The notes beneath the pieces are model-generated. The model did no database searches. It was given only the letters and a program-made list of their open reading frames with translations, and was not told the origin of the DNA. DNA of 64,000 nucleotides from Lysobacteraceae bacterium CU05-9 (GTDB taxonomy: Bacteria; Pseudomonadota; Gammaproteobacteria; Xanthomonadales; Xanthomonadaceae). A program made the translations under genes and the position numbers. Positions 44,827 to 54,163 of this stretch are shown here, in pieces (within the stretch, counting starts at the first letter, position 1; each line of letters starts with the position of its first letter). The stretch is from the NCBI GenBank assembly GCA_007556525.1, contig SWJS01000007.1, forward strand, positions 84,791-148,790. Direction: 5' to 3'.

Positions 44827-47715
44827 ATGCAGAATTCGCTGGACCCGACCATCGAGCTGTCCCCAACGCCGGGCGACGAGTTCAAGACGACCACCTGCTA
44901 CATGTGCGCCTGCCGTTGTGGCATCAAGGTGTGGCTGCAGGACGGACAGATCCGTTACATCCAAGGCAATCCCGAGCACCCTGTAAATCAAGGGGTTTTG
45001 TGCGCGAAGGGATCCGCCGGCATCATGCAGCATTATTCCCCTGCACGTTTGAACAAACCGCTGCTGCGCGTCGGTGAGCGCGGTTCGGGCGAATTCCGTG
45101 AGATTTCGTGGGACGAGGCGATGTCGTTAGCGGTGTCGTGGTTGAAGCCATTGCGCGAAAATAATCCCGATCAACTCGCCTTCTTTACCGGGCGCGATCA
45201 ATCGCAAGCCTTGACCGGTTGGTGGGCACAGCAATTTGGCACGATCAACTATGCGGCGCATGGTGGGTTTTGTTCGGTGAATATGGCCGCAGGCGGTTTG
45301 TACACCGTCGGTGGATCGTTCTGGGAATTCGGTGAACCCGATTGGGACCGCACTGAGTTGTTGATGATGTGGGGCGTCGCGGAAGACCACGATTCCAATC
45401 CGATCAAGCTCGGCTTGGGCAAGCTCAAGCAACGCGGGGCCAAAATCATTTCGGTCAACCCCGTCCGCACTGGCTACGGCGCGATCGCGGATGAGTGGAT
45501 TGGCATCCGTCCGGGCACGGATGGGTTGTTCGCATTTGCCTTGATTCATGAGCTTTTGCGAACGCAACGGGTCGATCTCGATTATCTCGTGCAGTTTTGC
45601 AACGCGCATTGGTTGGTGATCGATGCACCAGGCACTTCGGAAGACGGATTGTTCTTGCGTGATGCGGATGGCAAGGTGTTGTGTTTCGATCGTGCCTCGT
45701 CATCGTGTGTTGATGCCTCTTCGTTAGGCATTCAACCGGCGATTGTGGGCGAGTACGAATACAATGGCCTGCGTGCGCGTCCAGTGTTTGCACACATCGT
45801 TGACCGTTACGGTTCCGATGAATATGCCCCACGCAATGTTGCAGAACGTTGCGGCGTTTCCGTGGATACCATCGAACGCATTGCGCGCGAACTTGCGGAA
45901 GCCGCCTTCGATAAGTCATTTGAATTGCCGGTGCCTTGGACCGATGCATGGGGACGCGAGCATCAAACGATGGTCGGACGCCCGGTGTCGATGCATGCGA
46001 TGCGTGGCATCAGCGCGCACACGAATGGCTTCCACACTTGTCGCGCTTTGCATGTTTTGCAGATGCTGCTCGGTGCGATTGATGCACCGGGTTCGTTCCG
46101 TTATCAACCGCCCTTCCCGAAGCCGATCGCACCACCGAATCGCCCAGGCAAAACACGTAACGAAAACGGCGTGCTCGATGCCGGTCCGTTAGGCTTCGTG
46201 CATGGACCCGAAGATTTGGTCGTTGATGGTGAGGGTCAACCACGTCGCATCGACCACGCTTACTCGTGGGCGTATCCACTATCCGCTCATGGCATGATGC
46301 ATACCGTCATCCGCAACGCGGTCGAGGGAAACCCCTACAAAATAGACACATTAATGATGTTCATGGCCAACATGAGCTGGAACTCGACGATGAATACGTC
46401 GCAGACCATGGACATGTTGACCGCCAAGGATGACAACGGCGAATACAAAATTCCCCGCATCATCTACAGCGATGCCTTCGCATCCGAGATGGTGTCGTAT
46501 GCGGATTTGATTTTGCCGGATACGACTTATCTCGAGCGTTACGATGCGATCTCGTTGCTCGACCGTCCGATCTCCGACGCGGAAGCCGTGATTGATTCGA
46601 TCCGTCATCCCGTCGTTGATGCCGCGTCACAAGCAGAAGGTCGCGATGTGCGTGGCTTCCAAAGTGTGCTGATTGATTTGGGCACGCGACTGGGTTTGCC
46701 GGGCTTGATCAACGCCGATGGCTCTGCGAAGTACAAAGATTACGCGGACTACATGGTCAACCACGAGCGCATGCCAGGTGTTGGTTTGCTCGCAGGTTGG
46801 CGTGGCGAAGATGGCACGCAGATGGGTGTGGGCGCACCGAATCCACAGCAATTGGAACGCTACATTGAGAATGGAAGTTTTTGGCGGCATGAAATTCCGC
46901 ACGAAGCGCTCTATTACAAGATGGCCAACAATGCCTATTTGGATTGGGCCGTTGGACTTGGCTTGATCAAGCACGCAGACCCGATCGTCTTGCAGCTCTA
47001 CAGCGAAACTTTGCAGAAATTCCGTCTCGCTGCCCAAGGTCACGGCGAACATCAACCACCGGCGGAACATCGCGAACGCGTCGCAACGTACTTCGATCCG
47101 CTGCCAATTTGGTATGAGCCGTTCGCGCATGCCGAGCAATCGATGGAAGAGTTTCCGGTCAGTGCAATCACGCAGCGCCCGATGTTCATGTATCACTCGT
47201 GGGGCTCGCAAAACGCGTGGCTACGTCAAATTACCGCGCGCAATTACTTGTATTTGCATGCAGATCTCGCGAAGCAGCACGGCATCGCGGACATGGATTG
47301 GGTCGTTGCGGAATCACACAACGGCGCGATCACGGCACAGGCGAAAATCGCATCGAACGTCGAACGCAACACCGTGTGGACGTGGAATGCGATCGGCAAA
47401 CGTCAACGGGCATGGTCGTTAAGTGACGGTGCGCCGGAGAGTCAGAAAGGGTTTTTGCTCAATCACCTCATCAGTGATTTGACGCCGAAAGCCAAGTACA
47501 GCAATTCCGATCCGGTGACCGGACAAGCGGCTTGGTTTGATTTGCGCATCAACATCCGGCGCGCGTCGGAGCAGGAAGCGGCGATGTCGGAGGATGCGGT
47601 TTTGTCACAGCCACAATTCCCACCGGTCGCACCGCGCGAGCAGCACAAAGACCAGGACAAACCACTGCGTTACGGCGCGCAATTCCGTGCAGAACGTAAG
47701 GCGATGAAATCATGA
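44827..47715 (+). CDS. soeA: Molybdopterin oxidoreductase, SoeA-like sulfite dehydrogenase catalytic subunit
   Basis: A 962-residue enzyme of the DMSO reductase superfamily. The N-terminal [4Fe-4S] site is Cys24, Cys27, Cys31 and Cys59 (CYMCACRC, VLCAKG); a Cys at 149 (HGGFCSVNMAAGG) is a likely Mo ligand. Further MGD-binding blocks include AEDHDSNPIK and INPVRTGYGAIADEW. No Tat signal is present, so it should stay in the cytoplasm. The order with an FeS protein and a DmsC-like anchor and the block FTGRDQSQALTGWWAQQFGTINYAAHGGFCS match SoeABC of Allochromatium vinosum, which oxidises sulfite to sulfate and reduces quinone. Polysulfide, thiosulfate or arsenic enzymes are less likely. The start is close after a weak AAGG site. 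Confidence 0.85.
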   Translation: MQNSLDPTIELSPTPGDEFKTTTCYMCACRCGIKVWLQDGQIRYIQGNPEHPVNQGVLCAKGSAGIMQHYSPARLNKPLLRVGERGSGEFREISWDEAMSLAVSWLKPLRENNPDQLAFFTGRDQSQALTGWWAQQFGTINYAAHGGFCSVNMAAGGLYTVGGSFWEFGEPDWDRTELLMMWGVAEDHDSNPIKLGLGKLKQRGAKIISVNPVRTGYGAIADEWIGIRPGTDGLFAFALIHELLRTQRVDLDYLVQFCNAHWLVIDAPGTSEDGLFLRDADGKVLCFDRASSSCVDASSLGIQPAIVGEYEYNGLRARPVFAHIVDRYGSDEYAPRNVAERCGVSVDTIERIARELAEAAFDKSFELPVPWTDAWGREHQTMVGRPVSMHAMRGISAHTNGFHTCRALHVLQMLLGAIDAPGSFRYQPPFPKPIAPPNRPGKTRNENGVLDAGPLGFVHGPEDLVVDGEGQPRRIDHAYSWAYPLSAHGMMHTVIRNAVEGNPYKIDTLMMFMANMSWNSTMNTSQTMDMLTAKDDNGEYKIPRIIYSDAFASEMVSYADLILPDTTYLERYDAISLLDRPISDAEAVIDSIRHPVVDAASQAEGRDVRGFQSVLIDLGTRLGLPGLINADGSAKYKDYADYMVNHERMPGVGLLAGWRGEDGTQMGVGAPNPQQLERYIENGSFWRHEIPHEALYYKMANNAYLDWAVGLGLIKHADPIVLQLYSETLQKFRLAAQGHGEHQPPAEHRERVATYFDPLPIWYEPFAHAEQSMEEFPVSAITQRPMFMYHSWGSQNAWLRQITARNYLYLHADLAKQHGIADMDWVVAESHNGAITAQAKIASNVERNTVWTWNAIGKRQRAWSLSDGAPESQKGFLLNHLISDLTPKAKYSNSDPVTGQAAWFDLRINIRRASEQEAAMSEDAVLSQPQFPPVAPREQHKDQDKPLRYGAQFRAERKAMKS

Positions 47716-48458
47716 CGGACCTACCCAAAACCACTAACAAAAAACTCGGCCTCGTCATCGATCTCGACATCTGCGTTGGCTGTCATGCATGTGCGGTCAG
47801 TTGCAAGGAGTGGAACACGGGTGGGATGGCCGCGCCGTTAACCGACGAAAACCCTTACGGCAAGGATCCATCCGGCGTTTGGTTCAATCGCGTTCACAGC
47901 TATGAAGTCGCACCGACGCCAACGCAGCCCGCGATGACGCTGCACTTCCCGCGCTCATGTTTGCATTGCGAAACACCCGCATGCGTCACGGTGTGTCCAA
48001 CCGGCGCGTCGTACAAGCGCGTCGAAGATGGCATCGTGCTGGTCGACGAAGACAAGTGCATCGGCTGCAAATTGTGCTCGTGGGCTTGCCCTTACGGCGC
48101 GCGTGAATATTCTGCGGTCGAAGGTGTCATGAAGAAGTGCACGTTGTGCGTCGACCGCATCTACAACACGAACTTGCCGGAATCCGAGCGTGAACCTGCG
48201 TGCGTCTCCGCATGTCCGACGCGTGCGCGTTCGTTCGGTGATCTCGCAGATCCAAACAGCGAAGTGTCGAAGAAGGTTGCAGCGCGCGGTGGCATTGACC
48301 TGATGCCGGAGCTCGGCTTCAAACCGACGAACAAGTATCTGCCGCCTCGTCCACGACGCGCGGGCGATGCGACGCAAGCGAAGCCTCAAACCGAAACCAT
48401 CGACCACTCGCAGCTCTCGGCGCCGTTGCGCTGGCTCGACAAAATCCTTTCGCGATAA
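47712..48458 (+). CDS. soeB: 4Fe-4S dicluster protein, SoeB-like electron transfer subunit
   Basis: A 248-residue ferredoxin-like subunit. Four cysteine groups bind four clusters: CVGCHACAVSC (about 16-26), CLHCETPACVTVCP, CIGCKLCSWACP and CTLCVDRI...CVSACP, each with one Pro-ended Cys series as in the DmsB/PsrB family. It carries electrons from the Mo site of SoeA to the quinone-linked membrane anchor. It overlaps soeA by ATGA (47712-47715). The C-terminal ~60 residues (Pro/Arg/Thr-rich) have no clear fold. Confidence 0.9.
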   Translation: MTDLPKTTNKKLGLVIDLDICVGCHACAVSCKEWNTGGMAAPLTDENPYGKDPSGVWFNRVHSYEVAPTPTQPAMTLHFPRSCLHCETPACVTVCPTGASYKRVEDGIVLVDEDKCIGCKLCSWACPYGAREYSAVEGVMKKCTLCVDRIYNTNLPESEREPACVSACPTRARSFGDLADPNSEVSKKVAARGGIDLMPELGFKPTNKYLPPRPRRAGDATQAKPQTETIDHSQLSAPLRWLDKILSR

Positions 48459-48464
48459 CGAATC

Positions 48465-49433
48465 ATGCATCCAGCTTTTTCCGTCATTTTCTTTACAGTA
48501 TTGTCTGGCGCGGGCTACGGTCTGTGGTTCTGGATCGGCTTGCGTTGCATGAGCGGTCCGCATCCGTCGAATTTCGGTGCGTGGGCGTGGATTCCTGCGT
48601 GGGTCCTCGGCTTCGTGCTGATCGTCGGCGGCTTGCTGAGCTCCACCGCCCACCTGGGCAAACCGCTGCGGTCGTGGCGTGCATTTTCGCAGTGGCGCAC
48701 CTCGTGGCTGTCGCGCGAAGGCGTGATGGCCATGGTGACCTTCGTGCCTGCGATCCTGACCTTATTCTTCCTCTACAAGGACGCCCCGCTGCCCGAAAGC
48801 ATGACGTTGCGCGTCGTCGCCGGCCTGCTGTGTTTGAGCAGTCTGTACACCATCTATTGCACCGCCAAAATCTACCACTCTCTCCCCACCATCCCTGAAT
48901 GGTCAAACCTTTACGTGACGTGGAGTTATCTCTTCGCTGCGCTCGCTTCCGGCGGCACACTTGCAGCGTTGATGATCGGCGCGCAGATGCAACCGGCGCA
49001 ATTGCACATGATGATTTTCTTCGCGCCGTGCATCCTCATCTTCGGCATCATCAAGTGGCTCTACTGGCGCGACATTGATACCAGCGACTCCCGCCCATCG
49101 CTGGGCTCCGCCGTCGGTCTGCCCGATCGCGACATCAGCATCTTCGAACGCCCGAACACTGAGCCGAATTATCTCAACAAGGAAATGGGCTACCGGGTCG
49201 CGCGTAAACACGCCACGAAACTTCGCAATATTGCGCTAGTCCTCGCGGTCGTAGCACCGCTGATTGGATTCGGTCTTGTGTTGATGCTCGCGAAGGCCGG
49301 ACACTTGTTCACCGCGACAACCGGCGTTGTCTACGCCATCGCCGCAGCGTGCTGTATCACGGGCATGTTGGTGGAGAGGTGGTTGTTTTTCGCGGAAGCC
49401 AGACACACCGTCGACCGCTACTACAACGGTTAG
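48465..49433 (+). CDS. soeC: DmsC-family membrane anchor, SoeC-like
   Basis: A 322-residue inner-membrane protein with eight hydrophobic helices of the DmsC anchor family (opening [21 protein letters not shown]). It holds the SoeAB pair on the membrane and exchanges electrons with quinone. It begins 6 bases after soeB. The stop overlaps the convergent hemC stop region by 4 bases, and no terminator was seen in the junction, so antisense read-through is possible. Confidence 0.88.
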   Translation: MHPAFSVIFFTVLSGAGYGLWFWIGLRCMSGPHPSNFGAWAWIPAWVLGFVLIVGGLLSSTAHLGKPLRSWRAFSQWRTSWLSREGVMAMVTFVPAILTLFFLYKDAPLPESMTLRVVAGLLCLSSLYTIYCTAKIYHSLPTIPEWSNLYVTWSYLFAALASGGTLAALMIGAQMQPAQLHMMIFFAPCILIFGIIKWLYWRDIDTSDSRPSLGSAVGLPDRDISIFERPNTEPNYLNKEMGYRVARKHATKLRNIALVLAVVAPLIGFGLVLMLAKAGHLFTATTGVVYAIAAACCITGMLVERWLFFAEARHTVDRYYNG

Positions 49434-50362
49434 TCCTGCAACGTCTCTGCGATCAAGGCACCTGCGCCTTGGTCGAGCAACATCGCGGCAACGGTCTTAC
49501 CTAGCGTATCGGCCGCATTGACGTCCGTACGCAAGACATGCGCCTCCGCACGCAACGAATCACCTGTGGCGACATTGCCGACGGCGCCGATCAAACTCAA
49601 ATAATCGCCACCGTACGAAGCAATCGCTGAGACCGGCACATGGCATGATCCATGCAGCGCACGGTTCATCGCACGCTCCGCTTCAACACGCTGACGCGTC
49701 GACGCATCATCCAGCACCGATGCCATTTCAATGGCGAATGCATCACCGGCGAAGCACTCGATCGCAATCGCACCTTGAGCTGGCGCTGGCAACCAAACCG
49801 GCGCATCCAAACGCGAGCGGATACGCGCATCGAAGCCCAAGCGCTTCAAGCCTGCAACCGCGAGAATGATCGCGTCGTACTCACCCGCGTCCAGTTTACC
49901 CAGACGCGTATTCACGTTGCCGCGCAAATCACGGATCACGAGATCCGGACGCAATGCACGCAACTGCGATTGGCGACGCAACGACGATGTTCCGACGACC
50001 GCACCGACTGGCAACGACGCAACGTCGTCATAAAGGTTCGACACAAACGCATCCGCGGAATCTTCGCGCTTCAAAATCGCGGGTAGCGTAAACCCTTCTT
50101 CCAACTCCATCGGCACATCCTTCAACGAATGCACTGCAAGATTGGCGTCGCCACGTTGCATCGCAACTTCCAGCTCCTTGAGGAACAGGCCCTTGCCACC
50201 GATCGCAGCCAACGAGCGATCAAGCACTTCATCACCGCGCGTACTCAACGGAACGAGCTCAATTTCGATGCCAGGATGCGCCTCACGCAATTGCGAAGCG
50301 ACGAATTCAGTTTGCCAAAGGGCCAAAGGACTCTTGCGAGTCGCGATCTTCAAAACGGTCAT
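49430..50362 (-). CDS. hemC: Hydroxymethylbilane synthase (porphobilinogen deaminase)
   Basis: A 310-residue haem biosynthesis enzyme from the ATG at 50362 (an in-frame ATG at 50380 is an alternative and would overlap the regulator). It condenses four porphobilinogens. Family blocks are [25 protein letters not shown] (81-ish, with catalytic Asp in LKDVP), [20 protein letters not shown] and the dipyrromethane-binding Cys240 in GSCHVPV. It follows the AlgR-like gene after 7 bases, or overlaps it; the same neighbourhood is seen in Pseudomonas (algR-hemC). Confidence 0.96.
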   Translation of the reverse strand: MTVLKIATRKSPLALWQTEFVASQLREAHPGIEIELVPLSTRGDEVLDRSLAAIGGKGLFLKELEVAMQRGDANLAVHSLKDVPMELEEGFTLPAILKREDSADAFVSNLYDDVASLPVGAVVGTSSLRRQSQLRALRPDLVIRDLRGNVNTRLGKLDAGEYDAIILAVAGLKRLGFDARIRSRLDAPVWLPAPAQGAIAIECFAGDAFAIEMASVLDDASTRQRVEAERAMNRALHGSCHVPVSAIASYGGDYLSLIGAVGNVATGDSLRAEAHVLRTDVNAADTLGKTVAAMLLDQGAGALIAETLQD

Positions 50363-50369
50363 GCGACCA

Positions 50370-51122
50370 TTATCCGACATTTGCCCGCGACAAAAGGAAA
50401 TTCCGCACCGCACCGACATGCCTGCGACTGACTTTGAATATTTCGCCATCCCGTAACAGCACGTGATGCTGGTGTTGACCATCCGACCGTAAAGCCCGAA
50501 TCTGCCGCCGCGCCACCAGACCATTGCGGTGCACCCGAATGAAGTGATCCTTGCCGTACAGCGCTTCCAGACGGACAAGCGGCTCGTCGATCAAGTCTTC
50601 CCCGCACCGATGTAGCGCTGTGACGTATTTGTCCTCGGCTTTCAACGCATTCACGTCACTCAATGGAATCAACTTGAGCTCACCGTGCAGGCGAGACGTC
50701 AAAAACGACTCCACACCCCCAACCATCACGCTCTCCGCCACCCGCGACGAATGACTCATACCGGCAACCATGATCTGCGCGCGCTTCAAGGCAGCCTCCA
50801 GTCGCTCGTCGTCCATCGGCTTCACCAGGAAGTCGACTGCCCCCTGCTCTAATGCGAAACACGCATCCTCCGCAGACTCCCCGTACAATACCACCGCCGT
50901 GCGATGACTCCACCTCGCGATCCGCGCACACAGATCCGCACCACGTTTGCTCGACGCACCGATGTCCATCAGCACGATATCCGGCTGCTCAATTTGATAC
51001 GAGAAAAAAGCCCGCCGCAGCTCATTCACCACCGACACACCCGCATCCTTGAGAATGCGGCGCACACGACGTGCCAGCGCCTGGCTGGTGCGTTGATCAT
51101 TTTCGACAATCAGGATTTTCAT
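50370..51122 (-). CDS. AlgR-like LytTR response regulator with degenerate receiver
   Basis: A 250-residue two-domain regulator. The receiver (1-120) keeps the phospho-accepting Asp53 ([12 protein letters not shown]) and the Lys of FLVKPMD, but the acidic pair reads Glu7-Asn8 (IVENDQ instead of IVDDE), the switch Thr is replaced ([10 protein letters not shown]), and the usual D-I-R-M-P after the Asp is IGASS. The LytTR domain (about 145-245) binds DNA and keeps AlgR-like [32 protein letters not shown] and [10 protein letters not shown]. No histidine kinase gene (algZ-like) is in the window. The degenerate pocket suggests it may act without phosphorylation. Confidence 0.9.
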   Translation of the reverse strand: MKILIVENDQRTSQALARRVRRILKDAGVSVVNELRRAFFSYQIEQPDIVLMDIGASSKRGADLCARIARWSHRTAVVLYGESAEDACFALEQGAVDFLVKPMDDERLEAALKRAQIMVAGMSHSSRVAESVMVGGVESFLTSRLHGELKLIPLSDVNALKAEDKYVTALHRCGEDLIDEPLVRLEALYGKDHFIRVHRNGLVARRQIRALRSDGQHQHHVLLRDGEIFKVSRRHVGAVRNFLLSRANVG

Positions 51123-51182
51123 GTAAGGAACTCCACCAAAAGGACTTCCCTACACTGTCGACCGTCCGTCGCCGAAGCGGTA

Positions 51183-51863
51183 TCAGACGATGGCGCGTTT
51201 CTTTGTCAGAATATCGCCCAACCAGATTCGGATTGCGACGATCTCTTCCATTGCGACCTGATGTTGCATCGGATACGTGCGCCAAGCGATGTCCATTCCA
51301 AGCGCCGACATCGCCTTGTACGTTGCCTCACCCGCGGCAAACGGAACCACCGGATCCATCGTGCCGTGCGCCATGAACACAGGAACAGAAGATGGCTTCG
51401 CAATCGCGACAACATTGGTCAAGTCCGGCAGATACGTCGACAACGCAATCACGCCCGCCAACTCAGTCGACGACTTCATCAGGAACGACAGTGCAATGGC
51501 GCCACCTTGCGAGAAACCCGCCAACACAATGTTCGACGCAGGGATGCCCGAAGCAATCTGCGCCGCGATCAACGCTTCGACCTGTTCGATGGATTCACCG
51601 ACACCGGTCAGATCCGCACGGTTCGCGAAATCCATGTCGGTGATGTCGTACCACGCACGCATCCGGTAACCGTTGTTGATCGTCACAGGACGCACAGGCG
51701 CATGCGGAAACACAAATCGAATCGCCGGCGTATCCGGATTCACCAGCTCAGGCACTAAGGGTGCAAAGTCAAAACCATCCGCACCCAATCCATGCAACCA
51801 AATCACCGCCCACTGCGGGGAGGCGCCCGTTTCAACGATATGTGTTTCCAGCAATTGAGTCAT
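51183..51863 (-). CDS. Carboxylesterase/phospholipase, alpha/beta hydrolase
   Basis: A 226-residue cytoplasmic serine esterase of the carboxylesterase 2 (LYPLA1/EstB) family. Catalytic Ser118 in AGFSQGGA, Asp170 in GTMDPVVPF and His201 in YPMQHQVAMEEI form the triad; the N-terminal block VIWLHGLGADGFDF is characteristic. It hydrolyses short-chain carboxylic esters and possibly lysophospholipids. The gene starts inside the stop of the upstream receptor gene (ATGA at 51863), so it is translated after it: a receptor-esterase pairing, as seen in the other accessory cluster. Confidence 0.9.
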   Translation of the reverse strand: MTQLLETHIVETGASPQWAVIWLHGLGADGFDFAPLVPELVNPDTPAIRFVFPHAPVRPVTINNGYRMRAWYDITDMDFANRADLTGVGESIEQVEALIAAQIASGIPASNIVLAGFSQGGAIALSFLMKSSTELAGVIALSTYLPDLTNVVAIAKPSSVPVFMAHGTMDPVVPFAAGEATYKAMSALGMDIAWRTYPMQHQVAMEEIVAIRIWLGDILTKKRAIV

Positions 51864-54073
51864 CAGAACTTGTATTCCACCATTGCGCGTAAAGTCGTGT
51901 AGTCGTCTGACCAGGAATCACTGAACATCCGACCGCTCGCCAAATTATAGTAGGAATACGAATGTTGGTCTTTCGGCAGCAAATTGTTCAACGAAACGCG
52001 CGCGAGCAACTTCGGCGAAAACTTATACGACGCATACATGTCCAAGCTCGTGATGGAGAATGTTTTTTGGTATGAGCTATCCGAAGTGCGCGAGATGCGG
52101 CCCTGGTTGTACGAAGCATCGGTACCAATTGTCAGCTTCGGCGTGGCACGCCAATCGAATCCTGCAGTGACCGTCAGCGGAATTTGCGCTGCCAAAACAT
52201 TGTACGGCGATGGCCAATACGTCACCTTCGACCAGTTGCGCGAGATGCTTGAACGAACGTCCATGTCCGGACCTTGCGCCCAGAAATGACGTGTCGGGAA
52301 TTTCAATTCACTGGACAAGCCAAAGGCTTTCGCCTTGCCGGTATTTTCCGGACGCGACACCCAATACGGTGCCTGGAAACTAATGGTGTTCGCAATTGCA
52401 TCATCGATATGACGGTAGTAGGCGCTGACGCCGAACATGCCGGTTTTGCCGAAGTAATTTTCGTATGCCACATCCAAACCGGTTGAAAGCTCCGGCTTCA
52501 ACGCAGGATTACCTGTCGGCAACGGCGACGTCGGTGAGTTGTCACCATCGATCGACGGCGCTGCACGCGGAATCAACTGGTTCGTATTAGGTGGATTGTA
52601 TGTGCGTGCCAAACCGATACGGATCTGATCACGTTCGGTATCCGACAATCGATACAACATCGATGCAATTGGACTCAACACGCTCGTGCGGTTGCGGAAC
52701 GAACCGAACAACACACCGTCCATGTCCGTTTGCGATCCTTCCCAGCGCGCACCGGCATACAACGACATGCGCTTCGACAAAGCGAATTCATCCTGAGCAA
52801 AAAACGCCGCCCGCTTCACCGTCGCATTATTGCGATCATAAAAATACGTTGTCGCACCACCCGTTGGCGTATCCCATTGATTGCGTGTTTCTTCGCGCGT
52901 CGCACGCGAAATTTCCCAACCAGTGCTCACCTTGTGACGGTCGTAAACCGTGTTTTCGACTTTACCGGTGCTCGTAAGTTGCGTGGCGACATTCTTCAAA
53001 TTCCAATCGCGGTGAATCAACGGCGCGCCGTTCGCGGCGAAACCATCGAACGGCGTATCGGTTGAATTGCGATCGTACTGACCATTCAACGTCGTCGAAA
53101 ATGTACCCGACGTTCCAAACGTTTTCGTAAATTCCAAACCTGGACGCACGCCGACGAAGTCCGTCGAAGACTGCGCCCACAAGCGTGGGAACGGTGTGTT
53201 CAATGTTCCAACTGAATTTGTGTAAACCGTGTCCGCCGTGTTCTTGCCCTTGCCCGCGTAAAGCATCGACTGCGCCGTCAAGTTCGCGCCATTCTCCAAC
53301 GTCCAGTTAAGACGCGTGAGATTGTTGAACGAAGTGTTTTGGGATTGGTAATCCGTGGTCGACAAACGATCCTGCACCAGCACATCGTTTGCGTTGTAGC
53401 GTTGCTGCAGACTATAGCTTTCGCTGTCACTGTTGAAACGATTCACGCCGAAATTGATTGTGTAACCGAACTTGCCGTTCGTATTCGACAGCGTCGTGTT
53501 CGCACCGTACATTTCCTGCGAAGGACTGTAACCACCGTAAGCCGAAACCTTACGCTGGGAGCGGCTCATGTTTTTGCGCAAAACAATGTTGATCGTTCCA
53601 GCAACCGCACGCGTGGAATATTCCGCTGTCGCCGTTGGCACAATCTCGATGCGCTCAATCATTTCCGGCGCGATTTGCGAGAGCTGGAAACCCGAGCTTT
53701 GCGGCTGACCATCAACCAAAATCTGCGTATAACCGCCACCCAAACCGCGCAATTGCGGACCACCGCCACGCGAACCTTGGCTCACGCCCGGCAGACGCTT
53801 GAGCACGTCAAAAATACTCGTATCCCCTTGCTTGAGGATATCGTCACGCTTGTAGATGATCTTCGAAACCGAGGAATTGCGGCGCTCTTCATCAGCGCTG
53901 GAGCCGCGCACTTCAACAGTACCGACCTTCTTGGCAGTCGTTGTTTCGGCGTCAGCTTTGGCTTCTTCTTTCTTCGGCGTCGTTGCCGAATCCTGCGCCA
54001 TTGCCATTCCAGGCATTGAGAGAGCGATCAGGAGTGCGACCGCCAAAGGCGATGCTTTGACGGTCAGTTTCAT
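51863..54073 (-). CDS. TonB-dependent receptor, paralogue B2
   Basis: A 736-residue outer-membrane receptor from the ATG at 54073. The signal peptide (ASPLAVALLIALSMPGMAMAQ) is followed by an Asp/Glu/Thr/Lys-rich stretch (about 28-50), then the plug (QLRGLGGGYTQILVDGQP, IERIEIVPTATAEYSTRAVAG, INIVLRKN) and a barrel ending in LRAMVEYKF. It is closely related to the gene at 54164; both have the rare plug block TSIFDVLKRLPG or TSIMDVLKRLPG. Ligand unknown. The esterase gene is coupled behind it. Two hairpins lie between it and the upstream paralogue. Confidence 0.92.
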   Translation of the reverse strand: MKLTVKASPLAVALLIALSMPGMAMAQDSATTPKKEEAKADAETTTAKKVGTVEVRGSSADEERRNSSVSKIIYKRDDILKQGDTSIFDVLKRLPGVSQGSRGGGPQLRGLGGGYTQILVDGQPQSSGFQLSQIAPEMIERIEIVPTATAEYSTRAVAGTINIVLRKNMSRSQRKVSAYGGYSPSQEMYGANTTLSNTNGKFGYTINFGVNRFNSDSESYSLQQRYNANDVLVQDRLSTTDYQSQNTSFNNLTRLNWTLENGANLTAQSMLYAGKGKNTADTVYTNSVGTLNTPFPRLWAQSSTDFVGVRPGLEFTKTFGTSGTFSTTLNGQYDRNSTDTPFDGFAANGAPLIHRDWNLKNVATQLTSTGKVENTVYDRHKVSTGWEISRATREETRNQWDTPTGGATTYFYDRNNATVKRAAFFAQDEFALSKRMSLYAGARWEGSQTDMDGVLFGSFRNRTSVLSPIASMLYRLSDTERDQIRIGLARTYNPPNTNQLIPRAAPSIDGDNSPTSPLPTGNPALKPELSTGLDVAYENYFGKTGMFGVSAYYRHIDDAIANTISFQAPYWVSRPENTGKAKAFGLSSELKFPTRHFWAQGPDMDVRSSISRNWSKVTYWPSPYNVLAAQIPLTVTAGFDWRATPKLTIGTDASYNQGRISRTSDSSYQKTFSITSLDMYASYKFSPKLLARVSLNNLLPKDQHSYSYYNLASGRMFSDSWSDDYTTLRAMVEYKF

Positions 54074-54086
54074 GCGGGAGGGCATT

Positions 54087-54129
54087 GGAGGTCATTCCAT
54101 GAAAAAAATCAGATACGGAATGATCCTCC
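54087..54129 (-). other. Intercistronic hairpin between receptor paralogues B1 and B2
   Basis: GGAGGTCATTCC (54087-54098) and GGAATGATCCTCC (54117-54129) are near-perfect inverted repeats with an 18-base loop, ending about 14 bases before the start of the receptor at 54073. The sequence could mask or stabilise the leader of that gene; it has no U tract, so it is not a plain terminator. Confidence 0.6.
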
Positions 54130-54137
54130 AACCTCCC

Positions 54138-54155
54138 CCTGCAATCATGTGCAGG
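54138..54155 (-). other. Short hairpin after receptor paralogue B1
   Basis: CCTGCA (54138-54143) and TGCAGG (54150-54155) pair around 6 bases, 8 bases beyond the stop of the receptor at 54164. No U run follows, so transcription may continue into the next receptor. It may be a weak attenuator. Confidence 0.4.
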
Positions 54156-54163
54156 AAGTCATT

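Noticed and set aside
44827..49433. Operon as DMSO reductase, polysulfide reductase or arsenate reductase
   Set aside because: No Tat signal on the catalytic subunit, and the blocks around the FeS and Mo sites fit SoeA better; phylogeny would be decisive.
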